64,000 bases of DNA from assembly GCF_014132355.1 (NCBI RefSeq), contig NZ_BLZO01000068.1:44799-108798 (forward strand). The letters are read 5' to 3'. The translations under genes were made by a program, and so were the position numbers. The DNA is from Okeania sp. KiyG1. Lineage in GTDB: Bacteria > Cyanobacteriota > Cyanobacteriia > Cyanobacteriales > Microcoleaceae. The notes beneath the pieces are model-generated. The model made no database searches. It had not been told where the DNA came from and was given only the letters and a program-made list of their open reading frames with translations. Positions 11,801 to 23,260 of this stretch are shown piece by piece (the first letter of the stretch is position 1; each line of letters begins with the position of its first letter).

Positions 11801-12061
11801 TAGTTTTTGGCTAGATTCTAATGATTTTGTGGGAAAAGCTAAAGTTTGGTTTGTGGTAATTTTCTGATTTTTTAAAGAGATATCAGTCTTTTCCTGAAAT
11901 AGCTTCAAAAGTTCATTTCCAGTTATTGCATAAGGATTATTAATTATTTTTCCTGTTTCACCAGCGTCATCTTCTGTAATTCTGCGCCAAATTTCTCCCC
12001 AAATAAAGAAATAACTATCTTGTTCAGACTGAGCAAACCAAAAACCATGTAAAATCGCCAT
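8872..12061 (-). CDS. SNF2-family DEAD/DEAH-box helicase (two homopolymer frameshifts)
   Basis: A Swi2/Snf2-type ATPase that would translocate on double-stranded DNA. Three reading frames together make one protein: 12061 to about 9789 (N-terminal SNF2-associated region, Walker A DDMGLGKT at about residue 607, DEAQ box at about 707, [20 protein letters not shown]); then about 9788 to 9447 ([27 protein letters not shown]); then about 9446 to 8872 (helicase C domain with [19 protein letters not shown], motif [14 protein letters not shown]). Frame is lost in a T-run at 9783-9788 and another at 9442-9446 (A-runs on the coding strand). One added A in each restores [18 protein letters not shown] and [17 protein letters not shown], giving exactly 1,064 codons. 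That is a normal length for cyanobacterial members, so sequence error is likelier than decay. A SWIM-finger gene lies downstream on the same strand. Confidence 0.85.
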
Positions 12062-12731
12062 ATTAAATATCTATCAAAAAGGTTATATTTTGACTACTAA
12101 ATTTTTCTACTGTAAATCTTTCAATAATGAAATTTAACAATGAAAAATGGCATCCGAGTTCAAATAACTGGATGCAAACTTCATCATTTGCGATGAAAGG
12201 TAAGTAGGATTATTATAGCGGTTTATCTTCAGTAAAATTCTAGAGATATTAGGAGAGTTGGAAAATTTCACTACTCATCCCTCTGAGGTTAGTGCTGCAT
12301 AAAATGAATTAACAACGATAGGTCTGTTTTTTGCCTCCTTAAATTGGGGATTTGAGACTACTGGTGTTGGCGATGCCGTGGCCAATTTTCAGATGGGAAA
12401 TTTAGATGATTAAAATCAGTCACAAATTTGGGTTAGAATTCGTCTTAATTAAAACGGGGGATTTGAGACTATTGGTTGGTGTTGGCGATGCCGTGGCCAA
12501 TTTTCAGATGGGAAATTTAGATGATTAAAATCAGTCACAAATTTGGGTTAGAATTCGTCTTAATTAAAACCTCAGCTTGATAAAAACTATTTTATCGAAC
12601 TGAAGTTAAGTTGGCCATTGAAGCTGACTCCGCTGTAGCTCAACTCCATCGTTATGCTTGCAGCAAGTTTAAGTCGTTTGCACCAATCTCAAGTTTGCAA
12701 ACAGAAAAAAAGTTGAATTTAGGAGATTCAA
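12062..12731. repeat. Intergenic region with an approximately 111-115 bp direct duplication
   Basis: Copies at about 12346-12452 and 12456-12568 share GTTGGCGATGCCGTGGCCAA and GATGATTAAAATCAGTCACA; the second copy has four extra bases (TTGG). No convincing gene is seen before the small secreted protein. Confidence 0.7.
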
Positions 12732-13190
12732 ATGAAAAACATGACAAAATCTGCTCTGGTATTTGCGCTATCCTGTCTTATGGTAGTTGTATCCTTCTTT
12801 GCATCGGCAGAAAGTAGTTTAGCTGATTCAGCACGATGCTATTGGATGGAAACCTATACAGGCCAATACACCTGGGTTGATGCACCTCAAGGCGATATTG
12901 ACAAAGAAGAATGCTATACCCTTGATAGTTGTGATGGCGGACTAGGAGCATCTGGTGGCGGTTGTTATAAGTGGGCAACATCACCCGACGCCAAGCGGAT
13001 TCCTTGGGAACAATGCTTTTGGATGGAAACCTATACAGGCCAATACACCTGGGTTGATGCACCTCAAGGCGATATTGACAAAGAAGAATGCTATATCCTT
13101 GATAGTTGTGATGGCGGACTAGGAGCATCTGGTGGCGGTTGTTATAAGTGGGCTATAACAGCCGATGGTCCCCGAATTCCATGGAGTTAA
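12732..13190 (+). CDS. Small secreted protein with two near-identical Cys-rich repeats
   Basis: A 152-residue protein that I do not recognise. It has a clear Sec signal peptide (MKN then a hydrophobic run to about residue 27, AFASA-like cleavage near SFFASAES) and two 59-residue repeats starting at about residues 37 and 96. Each repeat holds WMETYTGQYTWVDAPQGD, a CY-LDSCDGG segment and GASGGGCYKW, with four cysteines that could form two disulfides. The DNA repeats (period 177 bp, from about 12843 and 13020) are nearly identical, so the duplication is recent or kept homogeneous. A good ribosome site, AGGAG, lies 8 bases before the ATG. A hairpin at about 13203-13233 (GCAGCTT/AAGCTGC) follows the stop and may be a terminator. 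Likely exported or cell-surface. Confidence 0.75.
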   Translation: MKNMTKSALVFALSCLMVVVSFFASAESSLADSARCYWMETYTGQYTWVDAPQGDIDKEECYTLDSCDGGLGASGGGCYKWATSPDAKRIPWEQCFWMETYTGQYTWVDAPQGDIDKEECYILDSCDGGLGASGGGCYKWAITADGPRIPWS

Positions 13191-13315
13191 GCATATAATT
13201 TAGAGAATGCAGCTTTTTGAGAAGCTGCAGATTCTAGCGATCCATCTCAGGGAAGTTGTGGTGTTCCGGATAATAGTTTTCCTTGGAGCATTGACTTAAT
13301 CAGAGAATAACGATT

Positions 13316-13427
13316 AAATCTGAGAACTTATGATTGCCCAGAATGTGGCTTATCAATGGATAGAGATTTAAATGCCAGTATAAATTTAACAAATGCGGTC
13401 GGCTCGGTCGTGAATGCCTGTGGATGA
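13316..13427 (+). pseudogene. tnpB (OrfB, IS200/IS605) C-terminal remnant
   Basis: A short frame reads YDCPECGLSMDRDLNASINL, the second half of the TnpB zinc finger (CPxCG) plus the RuvC-III Asp in DRDLNA, and stops at 13427. Nothing upstream encodes the rest. The following bases resemble a TnpB tail and are interrupted by the 28-bp palindrome at 13441-13468. Confidence 0.7.
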
Positions 13428-13440
13428 GTAACCGCCAACG

Positions 13441-13468
13441 GTAGGGACGTTGCATGCAACGTCCGTAC
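13441..13468. repeat. 28-bp palindromic repeat in a tnpB remnant
   Basis: Identical to the copies at 5985-6012 and 24986-25013. It sits directly behind the tnpB remnant, as a second member of the family does inside the tnpB pseudogene at 44 kb. Confidence 0.8.
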
Positions 13469-13614
13469 AGCAGGAAGTAAACAGCCTCCTAGGTCGGATC
13501 TACGCTATCAAATTGTCACGTTATGTGACGCTTTGTATCAGTTTTATAGAGCAGTCAATTGATATCCTACGGAACCTAACATCAACGTCAGTTCGACAGA
13601 TGCTCAAAACCTGA

Positions 13615-13941
13615 TTATTCTGTTAGCACACTAAACAGCTCGGTTTTTATTGAATTGACGTTAACATTAACACCCAAGTCTTGCCCTAATAAAAACAAAG
13701 CCCCTGGAAATATTCCTCCAGGGGTTTCTTGTGAGTTTAGCGATCTTTGAATTCTGCGAATCAAATTTAGTGCAAACCGCTCCCCCGTTCGACCGTTAAC
13801 TAACAAAACTCCTCCAGTTGCTCCATACAAACAAGTGTTGCCGACAATGGGATTTTCCCCAGGCTCGTCTCTGGAGGAATGCTTCAGAAAATGTATGATA
13901 GCGGTTTTCAAATAGATAGATAGATAGACTAAAGTGGCCAA
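13615..13941 (-). pseudogene. Glutamate synthase large-subunit fragment
   Basis: The frame contains [20 protein letters not shown] and [11 protein letters not shown], which match the GXGXG beta-helix domain of ferredoxin- or NADPH-dependent glutamate synthase (usual pattern [11 protein letters not shown] and GRAGERFAVRNS). The complete enzyme is over 1,500 residues; here only about 40 residues are recognisable. The rest of the 108-codon frame, before and after, is unrelated. It is a dispersed relic, not a working gene. A strong hairpin (13701-13724) lies inside the frame. Confidence 0.65.
13691..13731. terminator. Bidirectional intrinsic-terminator-like hairpin
   Basis: Perfect 8-bp arms CCCCTGGA (13701-13708) and TCCAGGGG (13717-13724) with an 8-base loop. 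The hairpin is followed by TTTCTT on the plus strand, and by CTTTGTTTTTA when read on the minus strand. Confidence 0.55.
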
Positions 13942-14298
13942 AGCATTCTCCTACTCCCTATTCCCTACTCCCGCGCACCAAAATAATTTTGTAGTCTAGT
14001 CTACTTAAATGAAAAGCGCTGTAACTTGCTCTATACCCATGGGGAAGAAAAATTTCACTCTCCATCATTAGCTTTTTTCGTATAACTTTTGTTATGGCAA
14101 GGTTTGACAATTTTTTTTCTCATGCAAAATTTAAGGAGTGTCAGTCAACTACTAGACTTCAAAAAACTTCTGACTTCTGACTTCTTAATTATGACTTCTG
14201 ACTTCTGACTTCTGACTTCTAACAATTGCCCCAGTAACAGTGTTACGATTTCCACAGAAGCGAAAGAATAATATGATTAGAGAAGGAAAAAAAACTGG
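13942..14298. repeat. Upstream region of pnp with a GACTTCT heptamer array
   Basis: Tandem GACTTCT copies lie at about 14160-14221. Otherwise AT-rich sequence. TAATAT/TATGAT at 14269-14277 could serve as a -10 element for pnp, but I cannot fix a matching -35. No gene is seen. Confidence 0.45.
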
Positions 14299-16449
14299 AT
14301 GGAAGAGATAGACAAATCCATATCCTTTGATGGAAGGGATATTAGACTAAAAGTTGGTTTATTTGCGCCTCAAGCTGGTGGTGCCGTGATGATAGAGTCA
14401 GGAGACACAGCGGTGTTAGTGACGGCCACCACTGCCCCAGGTAGAGAAGGAATAGATTTCCTACCCCTTTTAGTGGACTACGAAGAAAGACTCTACGCCG
14501 GTGGTAAAATTCCAGGTGGTTTTTTGCGTAGGGAAGGTCGCCCACCAGAAAAGGTAACACTGACTGGTCGTTTGATTGATAGGCCGCTACGCCCTTTATT
14601 TCCTAGTTGGTTGCGAAATGATATTCAAATTGTGGCCACAACTTTGTCCATGGATGAAGAGGTGCCACCAGATGTGCTAGCTGTGACGGGTGCTTCTGTG
14701 GCAGTATTACTAGCTCAATTACCATTTTATGGCCCAATGGCGGCAGTACGGGTAGGTTTGGTAGGAGACGATTTTATTATCAATCCAACTTACCGTGAAG
14801 TCAAAAATGGCGATTTAGATTTGGTTGTTGCTGGGTCTCCCCAAGGGGTGATTATGGTAGAAGCAGGGGCAAATCAATTACCAGAACAAGATATTATTGA
14901 GGCAATTGATTTTGGTTATGAAGCAGTTTGTGACCTCATTCAAGCTCAACGAGAAATTATTGCGGAAATGGGTATAGAACTTGTTGAGTCGGAAGCTCCG
15001 GAAGTAGACCCAACTTTAGAAGACTATATCAAAGACAAGGCAACAGATTCTATCAAACAGATATTATCTGAATACGACCTGGATAAAAATCAGCGGGATG
15101 AAAAACTTGATGCAATTAAAGAGTCTATTGCAGAAGCGATCGCTGAACTACCTGAAGAGGAACCAGTAAAGGTATTCATTGAATCAGATAGTATGGCATT
15201 AGGGAACGTTTTTAAGGGCGTCACCAAAAAGCTGATGCGTAAACAAATTATTGATGAAGGTATCAGGGTTGATGGTCGTAAATTAGATGAAGTCCGTCCT
15301 GTTTCTTGTCGAGTAGGAGTTTTGCCACCACGAGTCCACGGTAGTTCTCTATTTAATCGAGGTTTGACTCAAGTAATGTCTGCGGTAACTCTGGGAACTC
15401 CTGGTGATGCTCAAGAATTAGCAGATGACTTACATCCCCAAGACGAAAAACGTTATCTGCACCATTATAATTTCCCTCCTTTTTCTGTGGGAGAAACCAA
15501 ACCATTGCGATCGCCTGGTCGTCGTGAAATAGGTCACGGTGCTTTAGCTGAACGTGCGTTGAACCCAGTTATACCAACAGCGGATATTTTTCCCTATGTT
15601 ATTCGAGTGGTTTCAGAGGTGCTTTCTTCAAATGGTTCAACTTCTATGGGTTCCGTTTGTGCTTCGACTTTGGGTTTAATGGATGCTGGTGTTCCTATTA
15701 CGAAACCTGTAAGTGGAGCAGCTATGGGTTTAATTAAAGAAGAAGATGAAGTTCGTATCCTCACAGATATTCAAGGTATTGAAGACTTCTTGGGTGATAT
15801 GGATTTCAAAGTCGCTGGTACTGATAGTGGTATCACAGCTTTGCAGATGGATATGAAAATTACAGGTTTGCCTCTAGCAGTAATTTCTGATGCAATTCAT
15901 CAAGCTAAACCTGCACGGATACATATTTTGGAGAAGATGCTTGGTACTATCGATCAAGCTCGTCCAGATATGTCACCTTATGCACCACGACTGTTAACAT
16001 TTAAGATTAGTCCAGACATGATTGGTTTAGTTATTGGACCTGGTGGTAAAACTATCAAGGGTATTACTGAGGAAACGGGTGTCAAAATTGATATTGATGA
16101 TGATGGGACGGTGACTATTGCAGCGACTGATGGCGAAAAGGCTAAACAAGCTTGCAATATTATCCAAGGTATGACCAAGAAACTGAATGCTGGAGATGTT
16201 TATGTTGGTCGTGTGACTCGAATTATTCCTATTGGTGCTTTTGTGGAAGTGTTTCCAGGAAAGGAAGGAATGGTTCATATATCTCAAATTGCAGATTATC
16301 GTGTTGGTAAAGTTGAAGATGAGTTAGCAGTTGGAGATGAAGTAATTGTTAAGGTACGAGAAATTGATGCTAAGGGTCGGGTGAATTTAACTCGTTTGAA
16401 TATTCATCCTGATGAAGCTGCTGCTGCTCGTGCTAATGCAATGCAATGA
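14299..16449 (+). CDS. pnp: Polyribonucleotide nucleotidyltransferase (PNPase)
   Basis: 3'-to-5' phosphorolytic exoribonuclease and RNA polymerase of the cytoplasm, acting in mRNA turnover and, in cyanobacteria, 3' tail synthesis. The 716 residues show the full family order: first RNase PH domain (about 12-145; [14 protein letters not shown]), an all-helical linker, second RNase PH domain (about 325-465; [20 protein letters not shown]), active-site region [19 protein letters not shown] with its aspartates, KH domain (about 560-620; [14 protein letters not shown]) and S1 domain (about 625-695; [20 protein letters not shown]). The length is normal. The start is ATG, with GGAAAA upstream. No rpsO lies next to it, and the gene appears to stand alone. 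Confidence 0.97.
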   Translation: MEEIDKSISFDGRDIRLKVGLFAPQAGGAVMIESGDTAVLVTATTAPGREGIDFLPLLVDYEERLYAGGKIPGGFLRREGRPPEKVTLTGRLIDRPLRPLFPSWLRNDIQIVATTLSMDEEVPPDVLAVTGASVAVLLAQLPFYGPMAAVRVGLVGDDFIINPTYREVKNGDLDLVVAGSPQGVIMVEAGANQLPEQDIIEAIDFGYEAVCDLIQAQREIIAEMGIELVESEAPEVDPTLEDYIKDKATDSIKQILSEYDLDKNQRDEKLDAIKESIAEAIAELPEEEPVKVFIESDSMALGNVFKGVTKKLMRKQIIDEGIRVDGRKLDEVRPVSCRVGVLPPRVHGSSLFNRGLTQVMSAVTLGTPGDAQELADDLHPQDEKRYLHHYNFPPFSVGETKPLRSPGRREIGHGALAERALNPVIPTADIFPYVIRVVSEVLSSNGSTSMGSVCASTLGLMDAGVPITKPVSGAAMGLIKEEDEVRILTDIQGIEDFLGDMDFKVAGTDSGITALQMDMKITGLPLAVISDAIHQAKPARIHILEKMLGTIDQARPDMSPYAPRLLTFKISPDMIGLVIGPGGKTIKGITEETGVKIDIDDDGTVTIAATDGEKAKQACNIIQGMTKKLNAGDVYVGRVTRIIPIGAFVEVFPGKEGMVHISQIADYRVGKVEDELAVGDEVIVKVREIDAKGRVNLTRLNIHPDEAAAARANAMQ

Positions 16450-18023
16450 GTTCTTAAATAAGCGTTCGGAACTCAGCACTCAGCAGTAAATATGTGCGTT
16501 TGCGGAGTATTCCGGAACGGAAAGGGGATTTTCAACCCCTACCTCTAAAAGCTGAATCTCGCAGTTTCGACCTAGGAGACTAGCTGTTTGCGGAGCATTC
16601 CGTCAGGAAATGCGCTTAAGCTAATAGCTAGTTAAAGATAGTTACAAGTCAAAAGTCAAACGTCAGAAATGGGTATTCATTAATTGATAATGGATAATGA
16701 ATAATGGATAATTACCTCGGGTTTTAAGCGTTACGGAATTGAATATCAGGAAATCTGATTTCTTTTTTCTCCTTGCTAATGAGAGACTTTAAATCTTTGG
16801 GGGTTAATTATCAATTATCAATTATCAATTATTCATTGGTAATCATTCTGTTGTTTTTGTGTCGATAGAAAATTTAATTTTTATGTGGAAATATCCCATT
16901 AACTGGCACACTTTTGACTTGGTAAGTAGGTTGTCATTTCAGTTATCAGTTATCAGTTATCAGTGTTCAAGAATTTAGAATTTAGAATTTAGAATTTAGA
17001 ATTTAGAATTTAGAATTACCTATTCTTGAAAAGAAGAGGATTGACTAATCATGAAAATCTTTTCTTGTTTCTCCTTTAAAGGAGAGGCTTTAAACCTTAA
17101 TTATTCGGTAAAATTACAGCACTTTTGAGGAAGTGTGAGGTACAGTTTAATACTAATATCTATTCCCTATTCCTTAAACTCGTAAAACTTTGTACCTCAT
17201 CAACTCCAGAACTGTTGTAAATAGAAAATCCTTACAAGAGGGAACAGAAAGCAGGGAATTTTGATTAAAAAATATTTCACTTTGCCTGAAATATACGTCT
17301 TAAATTTTTATACTTATTTATAACTACTTACTTAAATTGCACAGTAATGTTTAGATTAATAAATATTTGTTGATTATTTGACAAACAAACATAAGCAGCA
17401 AATTTCATATATTTTGACAATAAATTTTTTGTTTGTAGTTTTGCTTTAACCTTTGCAATACTTATATAATTGCTCAAGGTCAACTACCGAATAATTAATA
17501 AGTATTAATTAAATAATTTAGGTTAAATCCCTCCCCTTTCAAGGGGAAAAAAGAGGTCGATATTCGGAGATTCCCGTAGGGTGGGATGAATTGCTTTCCT
17601 AACCATATCCAATCGTTCAAGAGAAGAAATAATATTTCCTTATATTCAATTCCGTAACGGTTAAAACCCGAGGTAATTATCCATTATCAATTATCCATTA
17701 TCAATTATCCATTATCCATTAATGAAGAGCCTGATTATAACTTTTCTACTGAACATAATATTATTTGTAGCAAACATTTATTAATTTGGTGATCATACCA
17801 TTTTGAAAAAAGAATGTTACTAATAATAAGCACCATTGCGCATACTTTATCTGAAAGTCTATTTGACGAAAAAGATAATTTATATTATGTCCGAATAATT
17901 AGCGTTCAAAAAAACTTTCTCCCTTTCTTCCTCTTTTTTCTTGCTTCTTCCTTATTTTTTCCCTCCTGACTCCTGACTCCTGACTCCTGAAGACTCCGTC
18001 GTTTATCAATTTAGTATAATATC
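16450..18023. repeat. Long repeat-rich intergenic region
   Basis: No gene seen. It holds a TTATCAG array (16940-16964), an AATTTAG array (about 16971-17017), two copies of the dispersed AT-rich block in opposite orientations (about 16680-16840 and 17520-17720) and, at 17886-18020, a partial relative of the 6252-6412 element (starting ATTATGTCCGAATAATTAG) that ends directly at the start of the next gene. Confidence 0.6.
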
Positions 18024-21000
18024 ATGGCAAAATTTAAGAAACTATTCCGTCCTAAAATTAAAAAACAACTCCCATTACGTTTGGTTCTTACTTTACCAGT
18101 AGTATTGCAAATATGCGCTTTTATTAGCATATTAGGATGGTTGTCATTAGTTAACAGTCAAACAGCAGTTAATGAAATTGTTAATCAGCTCCAAAAAGAA
18201 ATTAGTAGTCGGGTAGAAGAACGGACAAAAACTTACACAAAGATTCCATATTTATTTATGAAAATTCATAGTTCTGCAGTAAAAACTGGCGAACTAGATT
18301 TAGAAGATTTTCCTAAATTTCAACGCTATTTATGGGAACAAGTACAACTATACGATTCAGTTCCTTTTATTTATTATGCAAATGAACAAGGAGAATTTCT
18401 TGGGGTTGAAAAAAAAGAAGATGGTACAGGAATTCTCTGGATTTTAGACAAACCAAAAATCCCAAGATTAACATTTTATCAGTTAAATAAAGAAGGAAAA
18501 AAGGGAGATTTTATTGAGAGTAAAGAGTATGACCCTCGTACTCGTCCTTGGTATCAATCAGTAATTAAAAATGTTAGTAAAAAACAATCGGGTAGAATTG
18601 GTGAACCTATTTGGTCTCCCATTTACGCAGATATTAGACGACCGATATTAGTTAGCAGTTTAATGGTTCCTATCTACACAGAAACAGAAAATATTCAAGG
18701 TATATTAGCAACAGATTTAAGCTTAGTTTCATTAAGTGGCTTTCTGCGGGATCTAGACATTAGTAAATCTGGTAAAGGGGAAGTTTTTATTGTTGATGAT
18801 TCTGGCAAACTATTTGCAACTTCCGGAGAAGAATTACCATTTAAAGTAACAGTTAATGGTATCGAACGAATTAATGCAATAAATAGTAGAAATCCATTAA
18901 TTAGAGAAACAACTAAATATTTACTAGATAATTTTGGTAATTTCTTTGCAATTAATCGAGATAAAAGTTTAAAAATTTCCATAGAGGAAGAAAAACATTT
19001 TGTCGAAGTAAATCATATCAAAACTGAAGGTGATTGGGAATTACTGATTGTGGTAGTACAGCCAGAATCAGACTTTTTAGAAGAGATTAATCAGAACACT
19101 CAGGGCACAATTAGATTATTGATTTTAGCATTAGTAGCTGCTGTAATTCTCGGTTATTTTACTACTCGTTCGATTACACAACCAATTCAAAATTTGAGCC
19201 AAGTTTCTCAAGAAATTGCTAATGGTAAATTAGACCAACATCTAAAGATTTTTTGGATTAAGGAGCTGGCAATTTTAGCTCAATCTTTTAATCAAATGAT
19301 CGAGCAACTCAGGGAGTCATTTACTACTTTAAAAAATACAAATGAAGAACTAGAACAGCGGGTTGAAGAAAGGACAAAAGAGCTACGAATATCAGAAGAA
19401 AAATTCTCTACAGCTTTTCGCAGCACCCATCATGCAATTACTATTAAACGTCTTGAAGACCAAAGATATATTGAAGTTAATGAAAGTTTCTTGAAATTGA
19501 CAAATTACACTCTAGAGGAAGTAATTAATTCTACAGTAGACGATTTGAATCTTTCGCCAAGCTTTTCAGAAGATGATTTATTAAATCTCTTAGAAAAAAA
19601 GGAATAATTCGGAACTATAAACTTGATATCCAAACTAAAGATGGTGTAATAAAAACAGTTTTATTATCAGCAGAAGTTATAGAAATTGATGGTGAAAAGT
19701 ATATACTTACTGTGACCAATGATATTACAGAAACCAGGCTGGCTCAACAAGAATTGAGAAAAGAAAGAAAATTATTGCGGGTTTTAATTGATTCAATTCC
19801 AGACATCATATTTTATATGGATGTGAATGGAACTTACCTAGCTTGTAATAAAGCTTTTGAGCAATATTTAGGCAAAAGTAGAGAAGAAATTATTGGAAAA
19901 ACAGATTTAGATTTCTTTTCTCCAGATTTAATTAAAACGAGTCGTTTTCACTGTGCAAAAATACTAATTTCACCGGAAACTTATCAATATGAAGAATTTT
20001 TAAAATACCCTGATGGCTCACTTTATGCAGTTGATACTTTGATTAGTCCTTTATTAAATGAAGAAGGAAAACTAATCGGTATTATCGGGGTTAGTCGTGA
20101 TATTTCCCAACGAAAAGAAGGAGAAGAAGAACTAAAACAAGCAAAAGAATTAGCCGAGCAAGCGACTAGAGCAAAATCTCAATTCCTAGCAACAATGAGC
20201 CACGAAGTTAGAACCCCTATGAATGGAGTTTTAGGAATGACACAATTATTAGCATCAACAGAACTTACTGCCGAACAACAAAAATATGTCAGAACTATAG
20301 ATATTAGTGGGAATACATTATTAACTGTAATTAACGATATTCTTGACTTCTCAAAAATTGAATCTGGCAAATTAGACATAGAAAATCGACCTCTAGATAT
20401 TCGTGCTTGTATTGAAAATGTTTATGATGTTTTGGCAATAAAAGTTGAGGAAAAAAATCTTGACTTATTATACTTAGTAGACCCAAATGTTCCGGCTTAT
20501 ATTATTGGCGATGAAACTAGAATTAATCAGATTTTAATGAATATTGTTAACAACGGAATTAAATTTACAGAATCAGGAGAAGTTTATATTCGAGTTTCAC
20601 AAGAAAAAATCAATAGTAATAGCATAAATAATAATAAAAATATTAGGCTACATATTTCAGTAAGTGATACAGGAATTGGTATGAATGAAGAACAAAAAGG
20701 CCGTTTATTTAAACCTTTTTCTCAAGGAGATTCTTCAACTACTCGTAAATATGGAGGTACAGGTTTAGGGTTAGCTATATGCAGTCGCTTAGTCCAATTA
20801 ATGGGAGGAAGTTTTTCTGTTGAAAGTGAAGTTGACAAAGGTAGTAAATTTTCATTTACTATCCAAACTAAAGCAGCTCCAGCACAACCAAAACGATATC
20901 TAAATAAACAAACTCCAGAAATTAAAAATAAGCGAGTATTATTAGTAGATGATAATCAAACTAATCTGGAAATTTTAATCTGGCAATGCCAACAATGGCA

Positions 21001-22102
21001 AATGTTACCTTTTGCTACAGATAATCCTAAAGAAGCAATTTCATGGATAGAAAGAGGAGACTTATTCGATTTGGCAATTCTCGATATGGCAATGCCAGAA
21101 ATGGATGGTTTGACCCTAGGTTGTGAACTAATAAAATTGAAATCTCAAGATGAATTACCACTAATTTTACTAACTTCTCTAGGGAAGTATAATGAAGATA
21201 TTGATTCAATAAATCAAATTTTTTCCGCCTATATTTCTAAACCCGTTAAACAGTCTACTTTATTGAAAACTATAGTGGATATTTTTGCTACTGTTAAACA
21301 GTCATATCACAAACAACCAGCAAAACAAGTGCAAATTAACCAGAAACTAGCAGAAAATTTACCTTTAAAAATATTGCTGGCAGAAGATAATATAATTAAT
21401 CAAGAATTTGCTGTAGCAATATTAGAAAAAATGGGCTACAAAATTGATGTAGTAAATAATGGTATAGATGCCATCGCAGCTTGTAAACACCAAAATTATG
21501 ACATTATATTTATGGATGTACAAATGCCAGAAATGGATGGTTTAGAAGCTACCCGCGAAATTATTAAGCAGTTACCATCAGAAACACGTCCGAAAATTAT
21601 TGCCATGACTGCTAACGCTATGGAAGACGATCGAGATGAATGTTTGCAAGCAGGAATGGATGACTATATTAGCAAACCAGTAAAAATTCAATTTATGCAA
21701 CAAATGTTAGAAAAATGGGGAACAAAAGATACTAATATTAATGCTAACGATACTACCTCCAGCAGTCAAATAATCGATCGAAGTGCAATGATCGTATCTA
21801 TGGCAGAAACTAAACCTGAGTTAGTCAAGAAAATGACACACCTATATTTAGACCGGGAAGGTCCCCGACGTCTTACAGAAATTAAACAAGCGATCGCCGA
21901 AGAAAATGCTAAAGGTTTGAAACATTCTGCTCATACTCTCAAAGGTGGTAGTGCTACTTTAGGAGCTATAGGTGTAGTAGAGGTTTGCCGACAGTTGGAA
22001 ACTAGGGCAAAAAATCAAGATTTTGCAGATATTGAGCAGTTAGTGCAGCTATTGGAAGAACGTTATGAAGAAGCTAGAAAGGAGTTAATTAAGTTTCTAT
22101 AA
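18024..22102 (+). CDS. Cache/HAMP/PAS hybrid histidine kinase with two receiver domains and HPt (one homopolymer frameshift)
   Basis: Membrane-bound phosphorelay sensor. Order: membrane segment (about residues 20-45), extracytoplasmic Cache-type ligand domain (to about 365), second membrane segment (about 367-388), HAMP, coiled coil, PAS, PAS, HisKA (SHEVRTPMNG, H about 727), HATPase (NIVNNGIKF, DTGIGM, GGTGLGL), receiver 1 (LDMAMPEMDG, D about 1020), receiver 2 (MDVQMPEMDG, D about 1164) and an HPt domain (AHTLKGGSATLG, H about 1304). The frame stops at 19607 and resumes in a neighbouring frame. The A-run at 19594-19600 has 7 A; with 8 the text reads LEKKGIIRNYKLDIQTKDG and continues through the first PAS domain to ITETRLAQQEL, giving exactly 1,360 codons. 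Probably one intact gene. Confidence 0.9.
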
Positions 22103-23260
22103 GAAGGAAGAAGGAAGAAGGAAGAGGGAAGAAGGAAGAGGGAAGAGGGAAAGAAGGAAGAGGGAAAGAAGGAAGAAGGAAGAGGAAGGAAGGAAGAGGG
22201 AAAGAAGGAAGAAGGAAGAGGGAGAAAAAAACTTAAATTTCCTGTAGATATTCACCCTTGGGTTTCAACCACCATATGTAGGGGCGAATGGTATTCGCCC
22301 TTGCTATATGTAGGGCTTGCTGATTAAATCTAAAAGTCTTTACATATAAAGGTTATAGCTTTTTTTAGGTATCAAAAAGTGCGAAGTTTTAGGTGGTTTC
22401 GGTTCAAAAACTTCCTATTTTGGGGTAACTATGGCAGAAAAATCAAGGAACAATTATTCCTCCTACTTTCTCTATCTTCCCATACTCCCCTCCCAGGAGG
22501 GGTTAGGGGTGGGTTCCCAAACTTCCCAAACTTCCCAAACTCCCCACTCCCCCCACACTCTGCTTTTTTTCAGCAAACCCTATGTAGAGTCTCTGCGTAA
22601 GTCCTGACCTAGTGGGGGTATCCTCTCCTAGCGATTCTGTCTGCAAGGGAGCAAGATGCTCCCACTACCATGTCTGGTAATACCACCATATGTAGGGGCG
22701 AATGGTATTCGCCCTTGCTATATGTAGAGTCTCTGCGTAAGTCCTGACCTAGCGATCCTGTCTGGGAGGGAGCAAGATGCTCCCACTACCATGTCTGGTA
22801 ATACCCTTTCACTAAAGTTAAGGGAAATGTTTTTCCTAGTGTAGGATGGCAGAAATAACTGACCAGTTACAAAATCCTAAAACAATTACAAATCAATACT
22901 TTTGACGGCTTTGTTGCATGAAAATATATAGCTGCCGCACTTGCTCCGCAGATGTACTTCATAATGATAATGTGTGGAAACTGCTGTAACTATTGGACAA
23001 TAGATAAATAGAACATCAATGTTTGACAGAAAAAGACTGAAACTTTTACCTGTAAAAGCTTTGAGGTTTAATCAGCAGAGCAATAACTATTGGACAATAG
23101 ATCAATAGAACATCAATAATCGCGTGCTTAGAACGATATAGCTGCGGAATGGATGTTAAGAACCCTACTTTCATGCAACAAAGCCACTTTTAACTTTTGA
23201 CTTTTAACTTCCGCGTAGCAGTTCCCTGCTATATTATTTTATCTAAATACTCAAAATATT
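22103..23260. repeat. Intergenic region with purine tract, tandem duplication and inverted array units
   Basis: 22103-22231 is an almost pure GAAGGAAGAGG-type tract. 22580-22806 holds two copies, about 142 bp apart, of a block with TATGTAGAGTCTCTGCGTAA and the hairpin GGAGCaagatGCTCC. TAACTATTGGACAATAGAT at about 22990 and 23090 is the reverse complement of the core of the arrays at 25.2-26.2 and 37.4-38.4 kb. The frame at 22379-22600 is low-complexity and not accepted. Confidence 0.6.

Noticed and set aside
12778-13128. 116-codon minus-strand frame opposite the secreted repeat protein
   Set aside because: It is a shadow created by the duplicated coding DNA; the plus strand has a signal peptide and a ribosome site.
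19590-19715. Programmed ribosomal frameshift in the hybrid kinase
   Set aside because: The same kind of single-base homopolymer break occurs in six unrelated genes, without a slippery heptamer plus downstream structure common to them.
22379-22600. 73-codon frame in the gap after the hybrid kinase
   Set aside because: Made of dispersed intergenic repeats (CCCAAACTTCCCAAACT type) found in other gaps; no coding features.
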